Shown here: positions 49,397-59,869 of the stretch, piece after piece
How the letters are laid out: each line of letters begins with the position of its first letter
Numbering within the stretch: position 1 is the stretch's first letter
NCBI RefSeq assembly: GCF_002236805.1
Contig: NZ_NIQA01000007.1
Span: forward strand, 62,001-126,000
DNA from: Pusillimonas sp. T2
GTDB lineage: Bacteria > Pseudomonadota > Gammaproteobacteria > Burkholderiales > Burkholderiaceae_B
Length of the DNA stretch: 64,000 nt
Direction of reading: 5' to 3'
The notes under the pieces: model-generated
What the model was told of the DNA's origin: nothing
The model's database searches: none
Seen by the model: the letters and a program-made list of their open reading frames with translations, nothing else
Translations under genes and position numbers: made by a program

Positions 49397-50227
49397 TCAG
49401 CGTTTCAGCGCCGATGCGTGGTATGCCATATGCTCGCCAATGAAACTGGCAATGAAGTAGTAGCTGTGGTCGTAGCCAGGGCGCAGATTCAACGTGAGCG
49501 GGTGCCCCGTCTCGTCGCAGGCTTTGCGCAGCAGATCGGGCTGAAGCTGACTCTCCAGGAACTCGTCGCCCAAGCCCTGATCCACCAGCAGCGGCAGACG
49601 CTCCTGCACGGTGCGAATCAGCTCCACGGTGTCGTACTGCTTCCACGCCTCCCGGTCGCTGCCCAGGTACGCCTCGAAGGCCTTGTGTCCCCAGGGAACC
49701 TGGGTGGGCGCGACGATGGGCGAGAAGGCCGAGACGCTTCGATAACGGCCCGGGTTGCGCAGGGCGATGACCAGGGCGCCATGCCCGCCCATGGAATGGC
49801 CGCTGATGCTCCGCTCCGCCGTCACGGGAAAGTGGGCCTCGATCAGCGCCGGTAGTTCCTGCACCACGTAGTCATACATCCGATGATTCGCAGCCCAGGG
49901 TTCCTGCGTGGCGTTGACGTAGAAACCCGCCCCCTGTCCGAGGTCATAGGCGGGATCGTCGGCAACGCCTTCGCCGCGTGCGCTGGTATCGGGCGCGACG
50001 ACGGCAATGCCATGTTCGGCTGCGTAGCGCTGGACGGCGGACTTGGTGATGAAGTTCTGCTCGGTGCAGGTGAGGCCTGAAAGCCAGTACAGCACCGGCA
50101 CCTTGCTGTGCTGTGCCTGCGGAGGCAGATAGACGCCGACCTTCATCGTGCAACCGAGCGTCGTGGATTCATGCTGATAAACGTCCTGCCAACCATCAAA
50201 GCTGGCGTGATGTTCGATGCGTTCCAT
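49397..50227 (-). CDS. frmB: S-formylglutathione hydrolase
   Basis: The 276-residue esterase hydrolyses S-formylglutathione to formate and glutathione, the second step of glutathione-dependent formaldehyde removal. Nucleophile GHSMGGHGA (serine about residue 147), acid in DQGLGDEF and histidine in GYDHSYYF form the triad. LSGLTCTEQNFITKS is a family hallmark. ATG 50227 behind AGGAGAACACC. It is in the same operon as frmA and frmR, separated by DUF3422 and VOC genes. Confidence 0.94.
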   Translation of the reverse strand: MERIEHHASFDGWQDVYQHESTTLGCTMKVGVYLPPQAQHSKVPVLYWLSGLTCTEQNFITKSAVQRYAAEHGIAVVAPDTSARGEGVADDPAYDLGQGAGFYVNATQEPWAANHRMYDYVVQELPALIEAHFPVTAERSISGHSMGGHGALVIALRNPGRYRSVSAFSPIVAPTQVPWGHKAFEAYLGSDREAWKQYDTVELIRTVQERLPLLVDQGLGDEFLESQLQPDLLRKACDETGHPLTLNLRPGYDHSYYFIASFIGEHMAYHASALKR

Positions 50228-50285
50228 GGTGTTCTCCTATGTTCAAAGGAACGGCGCAGCTCTCGCGCACCAGGACGGCAGCTCT

Positions 50286-51620
50286 TCAGGAAGATTTCTC
50301 TTCCGCTGCCGTGTCACCGTGGGCGTGTCTGATCCTGCGCACGATCCACCAGATCGTCAGCATCACCGCAGGCACCAGAACCGCCATCACCGGCGCCACG
50401 CTGTCGTGAACCATCGGAATGCCCTTGAGTAAATAGCCGAGAAGACTCACGACGTAATAAGAAATTGCCGCGACCGACAGGCCTTCGACGGTTTGCTGAA
50501 GGCGCAATTGCATCTTGGCCCGGTTGTTCATCGACGCAAGCAGATCGCGGTTCTGGCGTTCAAGCTCGACGTCGATCCAGGAACGCAGCAACGCGATGGC
50601 CCGGGTCAGCTTGTCGGAGAGCTTGGTCTGGCGCTCCTTTACGGATTGGCATGTCCGCATGGCGGGAGCGATGCGACGCTGCAGGAAATCCGCCCAGGTG
50701 AAGTACCCGGATACGGCTTCTTCCGAAAGCGCTGCCAGCCTTTCCTCGACGATCTCGTAGTAGGCACGGCTGGCGCCGAAGCGATAGAGATTCGCCGCAA
50801 CGCCAGCTTCCAGCTCGGCAGCCAGGGCGGTCAATTCGGACAGCAGCACGTCGCTGTCGCGCCGTTCCACCAAGCTCGTACACATCTCGTCGGTGATCGC
50901 CGCAAGGCGCGACTCCATGCGCCGCAGCTCCGACGTCATCGACCGCGTCAACGGCAAGGACAGCAACGCCAAGGTGCGGTAAGTCTCGATCTCCAGCAGA
51001 CGTTGAGCCAGCGCACCCGCCCGCGCCGGGGTCAAATCGCGGGCCAGGACGAGCATCTGCGTCAGGCCATCCTCATCCTGTCGAAAGTCGGTCAGGATGG
51101 CGGCAGAGCCGTTCTCCACCAGCGAGTAGCACAGGCTGGCAGGATCGAAGCGATCGACCTCCTTCTCCGTTTCCGGCGTCCACGGAAGAAGTCTCAAACG
51201 GATGCCGGATACGACCGGGCCGGGAGGAACAAATCCATGCTTGAACGGATTTTCGCCGCACGGCTCTCCCGTCTCGGAATCCAGCGAAGCGCACCATAGA
51301 TACGTCGAGAACTCGGTGTGCTTTTCGCAGTGCAGGTCTCCTTCATCCCATGTCACGCCGTGAAGCGGCGTAGCATGGTCGGGTTCGGCAACGCCGAAGC
51401 GATGAGACAACTCACTCATCGCCATCTGATCCCTGGCCTGATCGCCTTCGGTAATGAAAGCGAGCTGCAATATGCTGCGGGGGGCCTGAATCAACAGATG
51501 CGGGCGCGCATGCACTTCACCCACGGCCGCAGCACGATCGGCATAGGCCGGCATGCCGTACACGGTGGCGGTCGGGGCGGGTTGTACGGTCGTCGTATTG
51601 ATGTTGGCCGGCTCTTGCAT
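50286..51620 (-). CDS. DUF3422 family membrane protein
   Basis: Of the in-frame starts at 51689, 51638 and 51620, ATG 51620 has GAGG at the right distance. The 444-residue product has the conserved start RAAAVGEVHARPHLLIQAPR, a long helical central region and two C-terminal membrane segments (AAISYYVVSLLGYLLKGI; VAPVMAVLVPAVMLTIWWIV). DUF3422 proteins have no established function. Here the gene lies between frmB and the VOC gene, in the formaldehyde block, behind a 180-base gap with two strong hairpins. Confidence 0.88.
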   Translation of the reverse strand: MQEPANINTTTVQPAPTATVYGMPAYADRAAAVGEVHARPHLLIQAPRSILQLAFITEGDQARDQMAMSELSHRFGVAEPDHATPLHGVTWDEGDLHCEKHTEFSTYLWCASLDSETGEPCGENPFKHGFVPPGPVVSGIRLRLLPWTPETEKEVDRFDPASLCYSLVENGSAAILTDFRQDEDGLTQMLVLARDLTPARAGALAQRLLEIETYRTLALLSLPLTRSMTSELRRMESRLAAITDEMCTSLVERRDSDVLLSELTALAAELEAGVAANLYRFGASRAYYEIVEERLAALSEEAVSGYFTWADFLQRRIAPAMRTCQSVKERQTKLSDKLTRAIALLRSWIDVELERQNRDLLASMNNRAKMQLRLQQTVEGLSVAAISYYVVSLLGYLLKGIPMVHDSVAPVMAVLVPAVMLTIWWIVRRIRHAHGDTAAEEKSS

Positions 51621-51667
51621 AACGACCTCATTTCTCATTGGTTGAAAAACACGCTTCAAAGCAAATG

Positions 51668-51760
51668 CCCGCAGCCATGCGTTTCGCACATGGCTGCGGG
51701 CCGATCTTCATGAGCGGGCACCGCTCTACACGGTCCGTCCAATAGGCTCGCCGTGTAGAG
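51668..51760 (-). other. Two strong hairpins between the VOC and DUF3422 genes
   Basis: The first is a perfect 12-bp stem CCCGCAGCCATG/CATGGCTGCGGG (51668-51679 / 51689-51700). The second is a 10-bp stem CTCTACACGG/CCGTGTAGAG (51724-51733 / 51751-51760). Read on the minus strand, neither is followed by a real T-tract. They could stabilise or process the mRNA, or act as a partial terminator. Confidence 0.6.
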
Positions 51761-51802
51761 GCTTGTGCTGGCCTTTTCAGAACGCCCTCAGCTTCCTGGC
51801 TT

Positions 51803-52201
51803 TCAGACGAAGGTGTACGCGCAAACCTTGTTGCCCGCCGGATCACGCAGGTAGGCCGCATAGGCACCCGGCAGGTGGCCACGCGGGCCGGGCTGGCCCT
51901 CGTCGGTGCCGCCTGCGGCAAGGCCGGCGGCGTGGAAGGCGTCCACTTCGGCGGGAGTGGCGGCCGCAAAGCCGACCGTCACGCCGTTGCCGGAAGGCGC
52001 TTCACCATTGCCCGGACGAGCGATGATGAAAGCCGGCTTTTCGCGACCGAAAAGCACCCATCCGTTGCCGAAAGGACCGAGGTTCTTGATGCCGAGAGCA
52101 CCCAGAGCGGCGTCATAGAACGCGGTCGACTTCTGGAGGTCGGCGGCGCCGACGAAGACGTGCGAGAAGATACCGTCGCCGGAAATGACAGGATTGGACA
52201 T
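51803..52201 (-). CDS. VOC family (glyoxalase-like) protein
   Basis: The 132-residue protein has the vicinal-oxygen-chelate layout. It begins GIFSHVFVGAADLQKSTAFY DAAL, with a metal-type histidine, and ends AAYLRDPAGNKVCAYTF. Each half is a beta-alpha-beta-beta-beta module. Such proteins can be glyoxalases, dioxygenases or resistance proteins. The position directly after frmA suggests help with electrophilic adducts, but the substrate is unknown. It lies 43 bases after frmA. Confidence 0.87.
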   Translation of the reverse strand: MSNPVISGDGIFSHVFVGAADLQKSTAFYDAALGALGIKNLGPFGNGWVLFGREKPAFIIARPGNGEAPSGNGVTVGFAAATPAEVDAFHAAGLAAGGTDEGQPGPRGHLPGAYAAYLRDPAGNKVCAYTFV

Positions 52202-52244
52202 GGTTAATTTCCTTGGTGGTTGGTGTTGAATGGATAGTGGGTGA

Positions 52245-53378
<1,134 letters not shown>

Positions 53379-53413
53379 CTAAATTTGCCCTCACCGAGGG
53401 CACCCTGGTGCCT

Positions 53414-53689
53414 CTACCGCAGATAGGAGCGGACGATAGAGATGGTCTCGTCAATGGACTTGTTCTGCGAATCGCTCCTGATTTCGCTACTGGGAAACTC
53501 TTCCCGCAGATAGCTCTCCAGAACGGTTGCCATCAATCCGTTGACTGCCCCACGAACGGCCGCAAGCTGCTGAAGAATTGCAGGACATTCCGCACCTGCA
53601 TCAAGCGCTTGCTCAAGAGTCGCTACCTGACCTTTGATGCGCCTGATGCGCGTCAGTGCTTGCTTCTTTTCTTCCGGGCTGTGTGGCAT
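53414..53689 (-). CDS. frmR: Formaldehyde-responsive repressor FrmR (CsoR/RcnR family)
   Basis: ATG 53689 gives 91 residues; the longer frame lies in the promoter. The sequence MPHSPEEKKQALTRIRRIKG has Pro2, and AECPAILQQLAAVRGAVNGL has the cysteine equivalent to Cys35. Those are the two residues cross-linked by formaldehyde in E. coli FrmR, causing release from DNA. It heads the block frmR-frmA-VOC-DUF3422-frmB and has a FrmR-like operator in its own promoter (53729-53745). Confidence 0.93.
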   Translation of the reverse strand: MPHSPEEKKQALTRIRRIKGQVATLEQALDAGAECPAILQQLAAVRGAVNGLMATVLESYLREEFPSSEIRSDSQNKSIDETISIVRSYLR

Positions 53690-53720
53690 CGAACACCTCT
53701 CTACTTGGGTACATCGCCGC

Positions 53721-53745
53721 ATTATACAATACTCCCCCATAATAT
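53721..53745 (-). promoter_or_regulatory. frmR promoter -10 and FrmR-type operator
   Basis: The minus strand has a perfect TATAAT (53726-53721), 31 bases before the frmR start. Immediately upstream lies the G/C-tract palindrome ATACTCCCCCATAATAT (+ strand 53729-53745), nearly identical to the A/T-flanked C5 operators of the FrmR/RcnR family. The operator overlaps the -10/-35 spacer, so binding would block RNA polymerase. No good -35 hexamer is visible. Confidence 0.8.
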
Positions 53746-53861
53746 ATGCGGCCGAACTTCGCCACAAATTCTGTGCTCTTCGAGCACTCTTACAGGCTAG
53801 TACAGATTTGTTCCCAAGAAGCGCAAAACATTCAAATCAATGAATATTTTTTGCATGTATC

Positions 53862-53948
53862 GACAGCATCGGGGCAAGTTCAAAACTGGTCAAACTGGAA
53901 AAATCTATGTGCAGATAGACATGGCCTATGTACACGGATTCATCGAGC
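53862..53948 (+). repeat. 87-bp inverted repeat, frmR-proximal copy
   Basis: This stretch and the reverse complement of 61559-61645 align over 87 bases without gaps, 71 identical (82 %). The central 34 bases around CTGGTCAAACTGGAA and TCTATGTGCAGATAG are nearly invariant. It lies 173 bases upstream of the frmR start. Confidence 0.85.
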
Positions 53949-53971
53949 TGAAGCTATCAAGATGACCCCGG

Positions 53972-54862
53972 CTAGGCGACCTTACGACCCGAGTACCGAG
54001 CATTCCGCAGTGCAGGCAACATCTGACCGTCCCAGTCGCGATCGACTGCAACCTGGGCCTGTTCTTGGTTTCGTTCGAGCGCATCTACGTCAAGATCAGC
54101 GATCGCCCATGTCTGCGTGCCGCAAGTCGTCGCGAGAATGCCATCCTCCGGGAATCCACGATCCATTGGTGCGTAGATCGTGGCCTCGCCAGTGTTCGTG
54201 TCCAGCGCCGGACTCCAGTCGGCAGTTCCAGTCGTCACGGCCTGCGCGATGAACATTCGGTTCTCCAGTGCCCGCGCCATGCAGCCCACACGGACCCGGG
54301 TTGCACCTGCTCGGGTGTCGGTACAGCTCGGGACCAGCAGCAGGCGCGCCCCCGCCTCTCGCTGGGCTCGCACGGGCAATGGAAACTCACTGTCGTAGCA
54401 GACAGCGATGCCGGCACGCACGCCTTTCAGATCGAACACCTTGAGTTCGTCGCCACCCTCGATGACGCCGGTGTCTTTCTCGAACCCCGTTAACTGCAAT
54501 TTGTCCTGGTAGTCGCGTGTACCGTCAGGCGCAAACCACCAAGCCCGGTTGCGATAGCGGTTCAGTCCAACCTGGGTCAAAAACGTACCGGCCTGAATGG
54601 TCATGCATAACTCGCGCGACAAGTCGGCATACAGTGCCAGCCACGGAGACTGCAAGGCCTGCAGCGCGGCCAGAGAGGCGTTGAAATCATGGCGAATGCT
54701 CGGCTCGCACGTTGCAGCCAGTTCGAGGGATAGATACTCGGGCAACACGGCCAGTTCCGCCCCGCCACGACGCGCCTCCTCCAGAACCAGTCGCTGCCGC
54801 GCAGCAAATGCCTCGAAGTCCGTGGGCTGGCCCACTGCGTATTTCGCAACTGCCACTTTCAT
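53972..54862 (-). CDS. Carbon-nitrogen hydrolase (nitrilase superfamily)
   Basis: ATG 54862 behind TGGAGAACGCGAA gives 296 residues. The catalytic triad is complete: Glu in LAVLPEYLSLEL (about residue 43), Lys in YQDKLQLTGFE (about 112) and Cys in GIAVCYDSEFPLPVR (about 147). These enzymes hydrolyse amides or nitriles; the substrate cannot be predicted. The start overlaps the stop of the GNAT gene (ATGA). GNAT/nitrilase neighbours or fusions occur in other genomes, so the two may act on one substrate. Confidence 0.9.
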   Translation of the reverse strand: MKVAVAKYAVGQPTDFEAFAARQRLVLEEARRGGAELAVLPEYLSLELAATCEPSIRHDFNASLAALQALQSPWLALYADLSRELCMTIQAGTFLTQVGLNRYRNRAWWFAPDGTRDYQDKLQLTGFEKDTGVIEGGDELKVFDLKGVRAGIAVCYDSEFPLPVRAQREAGARLLLVPSCTDTRAGATRVRVGCMARALENRMFIAQAVTTGTADWSPALDTNTGEATIYAPMDRGFPEDGILATTCGTQTWAIADLDVDALERNQEQAQVAVDRDWDGQMLPALRNARYSGRKVA

Positions 54863-55467
54863 TTCGCGTTCTCCAGGGAGTGCAGCCACATCGTGAGCGT
54901 CTGCTCGGTTTCGCTTGGCTCACCCACCTGCTTCCAGGGCAGCGTAACCTTCATGTCCGACTGCCGCACGTAGCCACGACGGGTCCAGAAGGGATCATTA
55001 CTGCGGTAGTTGGAAGGACGCCGAGGATCGTCGTCTGCTCGATCCACCGACGCAAACGATGTCCACTGCATGCCGCCCAACGAACGAGCATGCGCTTCGC
55101 GTTCGTCAAAGAAGCGGTGGCCCAGGCCAAGCCCCCGGAAGGCCGGGAGCAGGACTGATTCGCCGCAGTAAAACACTGCCTCCATCGGGACTCCTCGATC
55201 GGCGAACGGCACCTGGAAGGCCGGCTCTGCATCGCCGAGAGGCAACCCCGTGGACGCACCCACGACCAGGTCATCAGCGAGCGCGAGCACCAGCAGGCTG
55301 TCTGCCGAACGAGCGTACATGGAAAGGTAGTGCTTCTCGTATTCGATGTCGCCCTCGTACAGGTATGGAAAGCTGCGGAAGACCTTCGCCCGCAGATGTG
55401 CCACGGTGTCGAACCATTCGGCAATGTCCGATCCACGACGAACCAGCACCTGCACGTCGCTGGTCAT
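54859..55467 (-). CDS. GNAT-family acetyltransferase
   Basis: Start 55467 is preferred (GGAGG 11 bases upstream), though 55476 is possible. The 202-residue protein has the acetyl-CoA binding pattern VLLPAFRGLGLGHRFFDERE (about residues 117-136) after strand LVLALADDLVVGASTG. The C-terminus WTRRGYVRQSDMKVTLPW is typical of GNAT ends. It is co-translated with the nitrilase and begins at the stop of the SnoaL-like gene. Substrate unknown. Confidence 0.86.
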   Translation of the reverse strand: MTSDVQVLVRRGSDIAEWFDTVAHLRAKVFRSFPYLYEGDIEYEKHYLSMYARSADSLLVLALADDLVVGASTGLPLGDAEPAFQVPFADRGVPMEAVFYCGESVLLPAFRGLGLGHRFFDEREAHARSLGGMQWTSFASVDRADDDPRRPSNYRSNDPFWTRRGYVRQSDMKVTLPWKQVGEPSETEQTLTMWLHSLENAK

Positions 55468-55468
55468 T

Positions 55469-55876
55469 TCAGGCATCCCCTCCGACCTGTGCGATCCAGT
55501 CGCCGAGGTTGTAGTAGTTGGTGACACGAGCGATCTTGCCATCGCGGATGTCGAAGAACGCGCCACCCGGCAGCACGTAGCGCTGGCCCTGTGCTTCCGG
55601 CAGTCCGTCGTCCGTCACTTTGTATTCGCCATGCACCACATACTCCGCGCCTGCGCGCAGGCCGTCGGCGCTGACCATCACCACGATGCCGCGCAGTTGC
55701 TCGCCATAGCAGCGATCCATGCGCCGCAGGAAGGCGCGGAAGGCTTCGCGACCGACCTCACGAGCGCCTTGGTTCAAGTCGTGCGCAACGTCATCGGTCA
55801 ACATGGACAGCATGGCCTCGCGATCGCCGCGGTTGAAGGCGTCGTAGTAGGCGGTGATGAGAGTCGCAGCGTTCAT
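55469..55876 (-). CDS. SnoaL-like / NTF2-fold protein
   Basis: ATG 55876 behind CAAGGAACGCG gives 135 residues; the in-frame extension to 55936 is not supported. ITAYYDAFNRGDREAMLSML and the C-terminal GGAFFDIRDGKIARVTNYYN are typical of small NTF2-like (SnoaL/ketosteroid-isomerase-like) proteins, which bind or isomerise small molecules. First gene of the three-gene operon, divergent from the LysR regulator. Confidence 0.85.
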   Translation of the reverse strand: MNAATLITAYYDAFNRGDREAMLSMLTDDVAHDLNQGAREVGREAFRAFLRRMDRCYGEQLRGIVVMVSADGLRAGAEYVVHGEYKVTDDGLPEAQGQRYVLPGGAFFDIRDGKIARVTNYYNLGDWIAQVGGDA

Positions 55877-55954
55877 TCGCGTTCCTTGTTGGGTTGTTAG
55901 GCGCGGAGCATTCGGGGGTGTTGCCAGTTTGGGCAACCGCGCCTCCCTTGTATA

Positions 55955-55996
55955 TGGAATTGTTGCGATTTTATAATTCCACTATCTGGAACAATT
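55955..55996. promoter_or_regulatory. LysR-type operator and promoter in the divergent SnoaL/LysR intergenic region
   Basis: Nested dyads occur here: TTCCA-N5-TGGAA (55977-55991, a T-N11-A LysR box), TGGAAT...ATTCCA (55955-55960 / 55976-55981) and AATTGTT...AACAATT (55958-55964 / 55990-55996). A TATAAT (55972-55977) overlaps them. This AT-rich patch between two GC-rich genes is the expected LysR control site. Confidence 0.75.
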
Positions 55997-56030
55997 AACG
56001 AGCAGCGAAACTGGCCATGAGGTGTTCGTC

Positions 56031-56936
56031 ATGAACAAGGAAATGGAACTACTGCGCATCTTTCGGGTGGCGGCCGAAAGCAGCAGTTTTCGCGATGCGG
56101 CCGTCCGGCTGGGGACTTCTCCGCAAGGTGTCACCCGTGCCATCCAGCAACTGGAGCAACACTACGGCGAGGTGTTGTTTCATCGAAGCACACGCCAGGT
56201 GCGCATCACCGCCTTCGGCGAAGGGCTGTTAGACCAGGTGCGCCCGGCATTGGAGCGGTTCGAGGATCTATGGCGGACGCCTGGGTCCGACCAGCAGGCA
56301 TCCCTGTCCGGCACGGTTCGCATCACCGCACCGCACAGTTTGGGCACCAGAGCGGTGCTGCCTGCACTGGAACGCGTGGCCGCGCGTCATCCTGGTATCA
56401 CTCTGGATGTGCGCCTGTCCGATCGCATCAGCAACACGGTTGACGAAGGGATTGACGTTGGGATCAGGGTCGGATTCATGCGCGATAGCCGCTTCGTCGC
56501 GCGCAAGGCGGCCGACATGAGACTCCCAATCGTTGCCGCTCCGCGCCTGATCAAGAAAGTGGGTGTACCTGAAAACATCGATGCGCTAAGCAGCCTGCCG
56601 GTCACCGTGGCCTTGGATATCAATACCGGCCGCCCCTGGCCTTGGCACTTCAAGGCGGGACGCCAGTGGACACCCACCGCTCCCACCCTCGTCGCCGACA
56701 ACGCCGACATGGAAATGGGGGCAGCGTTGGCCGGAATCGCGTTCGCGCAACTGGCGGACTACATGGCTGCCCCCTACATTGCCAGCGGGAAGCTCGTGCG
56801 AGTGCTGGAGACCGAAGAACCTCCGGCATGGGGGTTGTACGTCTATCGGCCTCAGCGTGGCCCCATTCCGGGAAGGGTTCGAGCGGTATTTGATGAAATG
56901 CTGGTCGCCGTTGGATCGTTGCCAGCTTTGCGCTGA
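56031..56936 (+). CDS. LysR-family transcriptional regulator (divergent from SnoaL-GNAT-nitrilase)
   Basis: ATG 56031 behind GAGGTGTTCGTC gives 301 residues. N-terminal helix-turn-helix: IFRVAAESSSFRDAAVRLGT then PQGVTRAIQQLEQHYGEVLF. The effector domain begins near residue 90 with GTVRITAPHSLGTRAVLPAL. It most likely controls the divergent operon through the dyads at 55955-55996. Effector unknown. Confidence 0.92.
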   Translation: MNKEMELLRIFRVAAESSSFRDAAVRLGTSPQGVTRAIQQLEQHYGEVLFHRSTRQVRITAFGEGLLDQVRPALERFEDLWRTPGSDQQASLSGTVRITAPHSLGTRAVLPALERVAARHPGITLDVRLSDRISNTVDEGIDVGIRVGFMRDSRFVARKAADMRLPIVAAPRLIKKVGVPENIDALSSLPVTVALDINTGRPWPWHFKAGRQWTPTAPTLVADNADMEMGAALAGIAFAQLADYMAAPYIASGKLVRVLETEEPPAWGLYVYRPQRGPIPGRVRAVFDEMLVAVGSLPALR

Positions 56937-57085
56937 CACGCCGCAAGACGCTGTAGGACACCTGCCTTGGAAAGCGGGGCACTGAGCCTCGGCGGTTCAC
57001 CCCTCCGTTTGAATGATGAGCCGACCGTCTGCCCCTTGCGCCAAGTGCAGATCGGTCGGCCATGCAATCCAATGCCGGCGAACGA

Positions 57086-59062
57086 TTAGATATAAATAAA
57101 TTGCCGGTACAACCCATCCAACTGATGACGGATATCTTCCACGCGCTGCTCGTCGCCAGTATCAGTAAATTCGAGCAACTGTTGCTCCTTGGCAGTAATT
57201 TGGTCGCAAAGGTCGGACAAATTCTCGCAAAAAGCCTCGGTATGAACTGTGGGCTCCTCCGTACTCGTCTCTTCTCCTGCTAGTTTTCGCACAGAGGAGA
57301 CCGGAGAAATTCCATTTTCTTCGTTAAAGGCAATTTGAAGCTGCCTGCGCCTATTTGTCTCATCGATCGCCTGTTTCATCGCCGGAGTCGTCACGTCGGC
57401 GTACAAGATCGCCTTTCCGTTTTCATTCCGAGCAACTCGACCTATCATCTGAATGAGTGCCTGGGCCGACCGCAGGAAGCCTGCCCGATCCGCATCGAGA
57501 ATAGCAACCAATGATGCCTCGGGAATATCCAGCCCTTCGCGCAAAAGGCTAATCCCAATCAAAACATCGAACTCTCCTGCGCGCAGGCCATTGATGATCT
57601 CAACACGATCCTCCGCTTTTATGTCCGAATGCATGTAGCGCGCTCGAATCCCATGGTCCGTCAAGAAATCCGTTAGCTCTTCTGCACTGACCTTCGTCAG
57701 CGTGGTCACGAGCACGCGATTTTTCTTCTTCACGCACTTCGATATTTCAGCAAGCAGATCATCTATGTACCCATCCGATTTGCGCACCTCAACCTCGGGA
57801 TCAAGCAGTCCCGTCGGCCTGATAACCTGTTCGACAACCCTGTCTTTCGACACCTTCAACTCGTAGTCACCCGGCGTCGCGGAAACGAAGATGGTCTGTG
57901 GCTTGACCTTCTCGAATTCACCAAAGTTCAACGGGCGATTGTTCTTAGACGAAGGCAAGCGGAACCCGTAATCTATCAACGTCTCCTTGCGCGCCTGATC
58001 CCCCCGGTACATTGCGGATATCTGTGGCACCATGACGTGGGATTCATCGACGAACAGAAGCCCATCTTTCGGCAGGTAATCCAGCAATGTGATCGGAGGC
58101 GAGGCCGGGTCCCGGTCGCTGAAGTAGCAGGAATAATTCTCCATCCCCGAACAATAGCCTACCTCGCGCATCATCTCCACGTCATGCGTGATCCGCTCGT
58201 ACAGCCTGTTTGCCTCGACCAAGCGATTATTTCTGTTAAGCTCGGCAACCCGCTCTTCCATATCAGCGAGTATCTTCTTGGACGCGGAATCTATTTTATT
58301 CGTGGGCGGTGCAAAAAGCGTCTTTGGCGAAACCAAGTAATGGTCAATTGCCCCCAGCGTTTTACCTGTAACAGGGTCTAGCCATTGAACAGACGCAACA
58401 GAGTCATCCAGCAGTTCCACCCGAACTGCCCTATGCTCGGAATCAGCAGGAAAGATATCGATCACATCACCTTGCACCCGAAACGTTGCACGTTTGAGAG
58501 TGCGCTCAGTGCGATCATATTGCAGCAGAGCCAAGCGACGAATCAGCTCTCTCTGGTTTATTTTGACGCCAGGGGACAGAGCGATCTGTAACGCTCGGTA
58601 CGCATCCGGGTCACCCAGGCCGTAGATTGAAGACACCGAAGCGACGACGATCACATCGCGGCGCTCAATCAAGGATTTGGTCGTGGACAGGCGTAGGCGC
58701 TCAAGGTGGTCGTTGATGGCCGAGTCCTTTGGAATGAAACGATCGGTGCCCGGCATATAGATCTCGGGCTGAAAATAATCGTAGTAGGAAACGAAGTACT
58801 CGACAGCATTCTCGGGAAAGAAGTGCTTCATTTCACCATAAAGCTGCGCGGTCAACGTCTTGTTAGGAGCCAAGATCAATGTGGGCCGCTTCAGACGATG
58901 AATCACATTCGCCATCGTAAAGGTCTTACCTGAGCCGGTGATACCTTTCAGCGTCTGGTGTGTCGCACCTTCTTCTATGTCCGACAGTAGGCGCGCTATC
59001 GCCTCTGGCTGGTCCCCCGCCGGCGTATAGCTGGAGTGCAGAATGAACGTACCGGTTGACAT
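57086..59062 (-). CDS. uvrB: UvrABC excinuclease subunit B
   Basis: A full-length 658-residue UvrB. Walker [19 protein letters not shown] (about residue 40), the beta-hairpin region [18 protein letters not shown] (about 93), DEAD-like [14 protein letters not shown] (about 336) and motif [21 protein letters not shown] (about 535) are present. A UVR-like C-terminal tail ends the protein. UvrB verifies DNA lesions and recruits UvrC. Base composition is lower in GC than the neighbours, and AT-rich codons are common, a sign of separate origin. No uvrC and no full uvrA is in the window; the UvrA2 12 kb away lacks the usual UvrB-docking domain. Confidence 0.95.
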   Translation of the reverse strand: MSTGTFILHSSYTPAGDQPEAIARLLSDIEEGATHQTLKGITGSGKTFTMANVIHRLKRPTLILAPNKTLTAQLYGEMKHFFPENAVEYFVSYYDYFQPEIYMPGTDRFIPKDSAINDHLERLRLSTTKSLIERRDVIVVASVSSIYGLGDPDAYRALQIALSPGVKINQRELIRRLALLQYDRTERTLKRATFRVQGDVIDIFPADSEHRAVRVELLDDSVASVQWLDPVTGKTLGAIDHYLVSPKTLFAPPTNKIDSASKKILADMEERVAELNRNNRLVEANRLYERITHDVEMMREVGYCSGMENYSCYFSDRDPASPPITLLDYLPKDGLLFVDESHVMVPQISAMYRGDQARKETLIDYGFRLPSSKNNRPLNFGEFEKVKPQTIFVSATPGDYELKVSKDRVVEQVIRPTGLLDPEVEVRKSDGYIDDLLAEISKCVKKKNRVLVTTLTKVSAEELTDFLTDHGIRARYMHSDIKAEDRVEIINGLRAGEFDVLIGISLLREGLDIPEASLVAILDADRAGFLRSAQALIQMIGRVARNENGKAILYADVTTPAMKQAIDETNRRRQLQIAFNEENGISPVSSVRKLAGEETSTEEPTVHTEAFCENLSDLCDQITAKEQQLLEFTDTGDEQRVEDIRHQLDGLYRQFIYI

Positions 59063-59437
59063 TAGATATCTCCTAATTGAGCTACTTCAATTTGTCCTGA
59101 TGTATCGGCTATTTCAGAAGACCTATAGCAGTACCAAACTGGGGTGTAAATGACGGCGATCCTGCCGCGCCCCACCTGGGCGCAGGCGTCGCCAACATGA
59201 TAGCCCAACACATGGGCGGGCTTCCCAGTGCATATCCGCCGATCGCCACGACGTCAGCCAGCGGCCCGTCTGCCAATGCACCTGGAGCCACTCGCCTCGT
59301 TGAGCGCCGACATCGAGCCGTGGCGGGCGAGGTTGCTCTGTACGCCCAATGTGTGGCGCCGGCTCCCGCCGATACGCGCCTTTGTCTCTCTCAGCCCTCC
59401 AGACGAGGCGTTGGAAACGTGGAGCTACGTCGCCCCT
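59063..59437. other. Eroded region between uvrB and the DUF488 gene
   Basis: No gene can be supported. Short overlapping ORFs exist on both strands. One (59228-59494, +) has a protein-like stretch LPPIRAFVSLSPPDEALETW, but it overlaps the DUF488 gene and has no ribosome site. I read it as a gene remnant of unknown origin. Confidence 0.4.
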
Positions 59438-59869
59438 CTAAAGATGCACGATCTCAACATTCGGCCATTTGCCTGCAAGGTACTCGGCCACTAGCCTCCG
59501 ATGGCAGTGATGGGGCTTGTCTTCGCTGCAAAGCAGGCAACTGTTATCAATCTTTTCTTTATCGATTGACTCAATCTTTCGGGACGACATTAAATCCAGA
59601 AATTTCCTGGCGTAGATATCCCAATCTCCCCCTTTTATTTTATATTCCTCGAACATGTCTTTGGTTGGAGCAAGTGCTGGTAGATGTTCATATTCCATCC
59701 CGCACAACGCCTCGGAAAAATATCGAAGATCCTCGCGTTTAGCGAAGCCGGCCAATTGCGAAACATTATTCAGGCGAACATCGACAAGGCGCTTGGCACC
59801 AGAAGCACTTAACTTGGTGAAGAAGGACCGCGCGGAGGTCTTAGTGAATCCAATCGTGAATATCTTCAT
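59438..59869 (-). CDS. DUF488 family protein
   Basis: ATG 59869 (MKIFTIGFTKTSARSFFTKL) gives 143 residues; ATG 59878 is also possible. The sequence has LVDVRLNNVSQLAGFAKRED and, near the end, CLLCSEDKPHHCHRRLVAEY. These are the DUF488 hallmarks: the D-x-R motif and the Cys/His cluster. Function is unknown. The gene is AT-rich compared with the ICE and may have arrived with uvrB. Confidence 0.88.
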   Translation of the reverse strand: MKIFTIGFTKTSARSFFTKLSASGAKRLVDVRLNNVSQLAGFAKREDLRYFSEALCGMEYEHLPALAPTKDMFEEYKIKGGDWDIYARKFLDLMSSRKIESIDKEKIDNSCLLCSEDKPHHCHRRLVAEYLAGKWPNVEIVHL

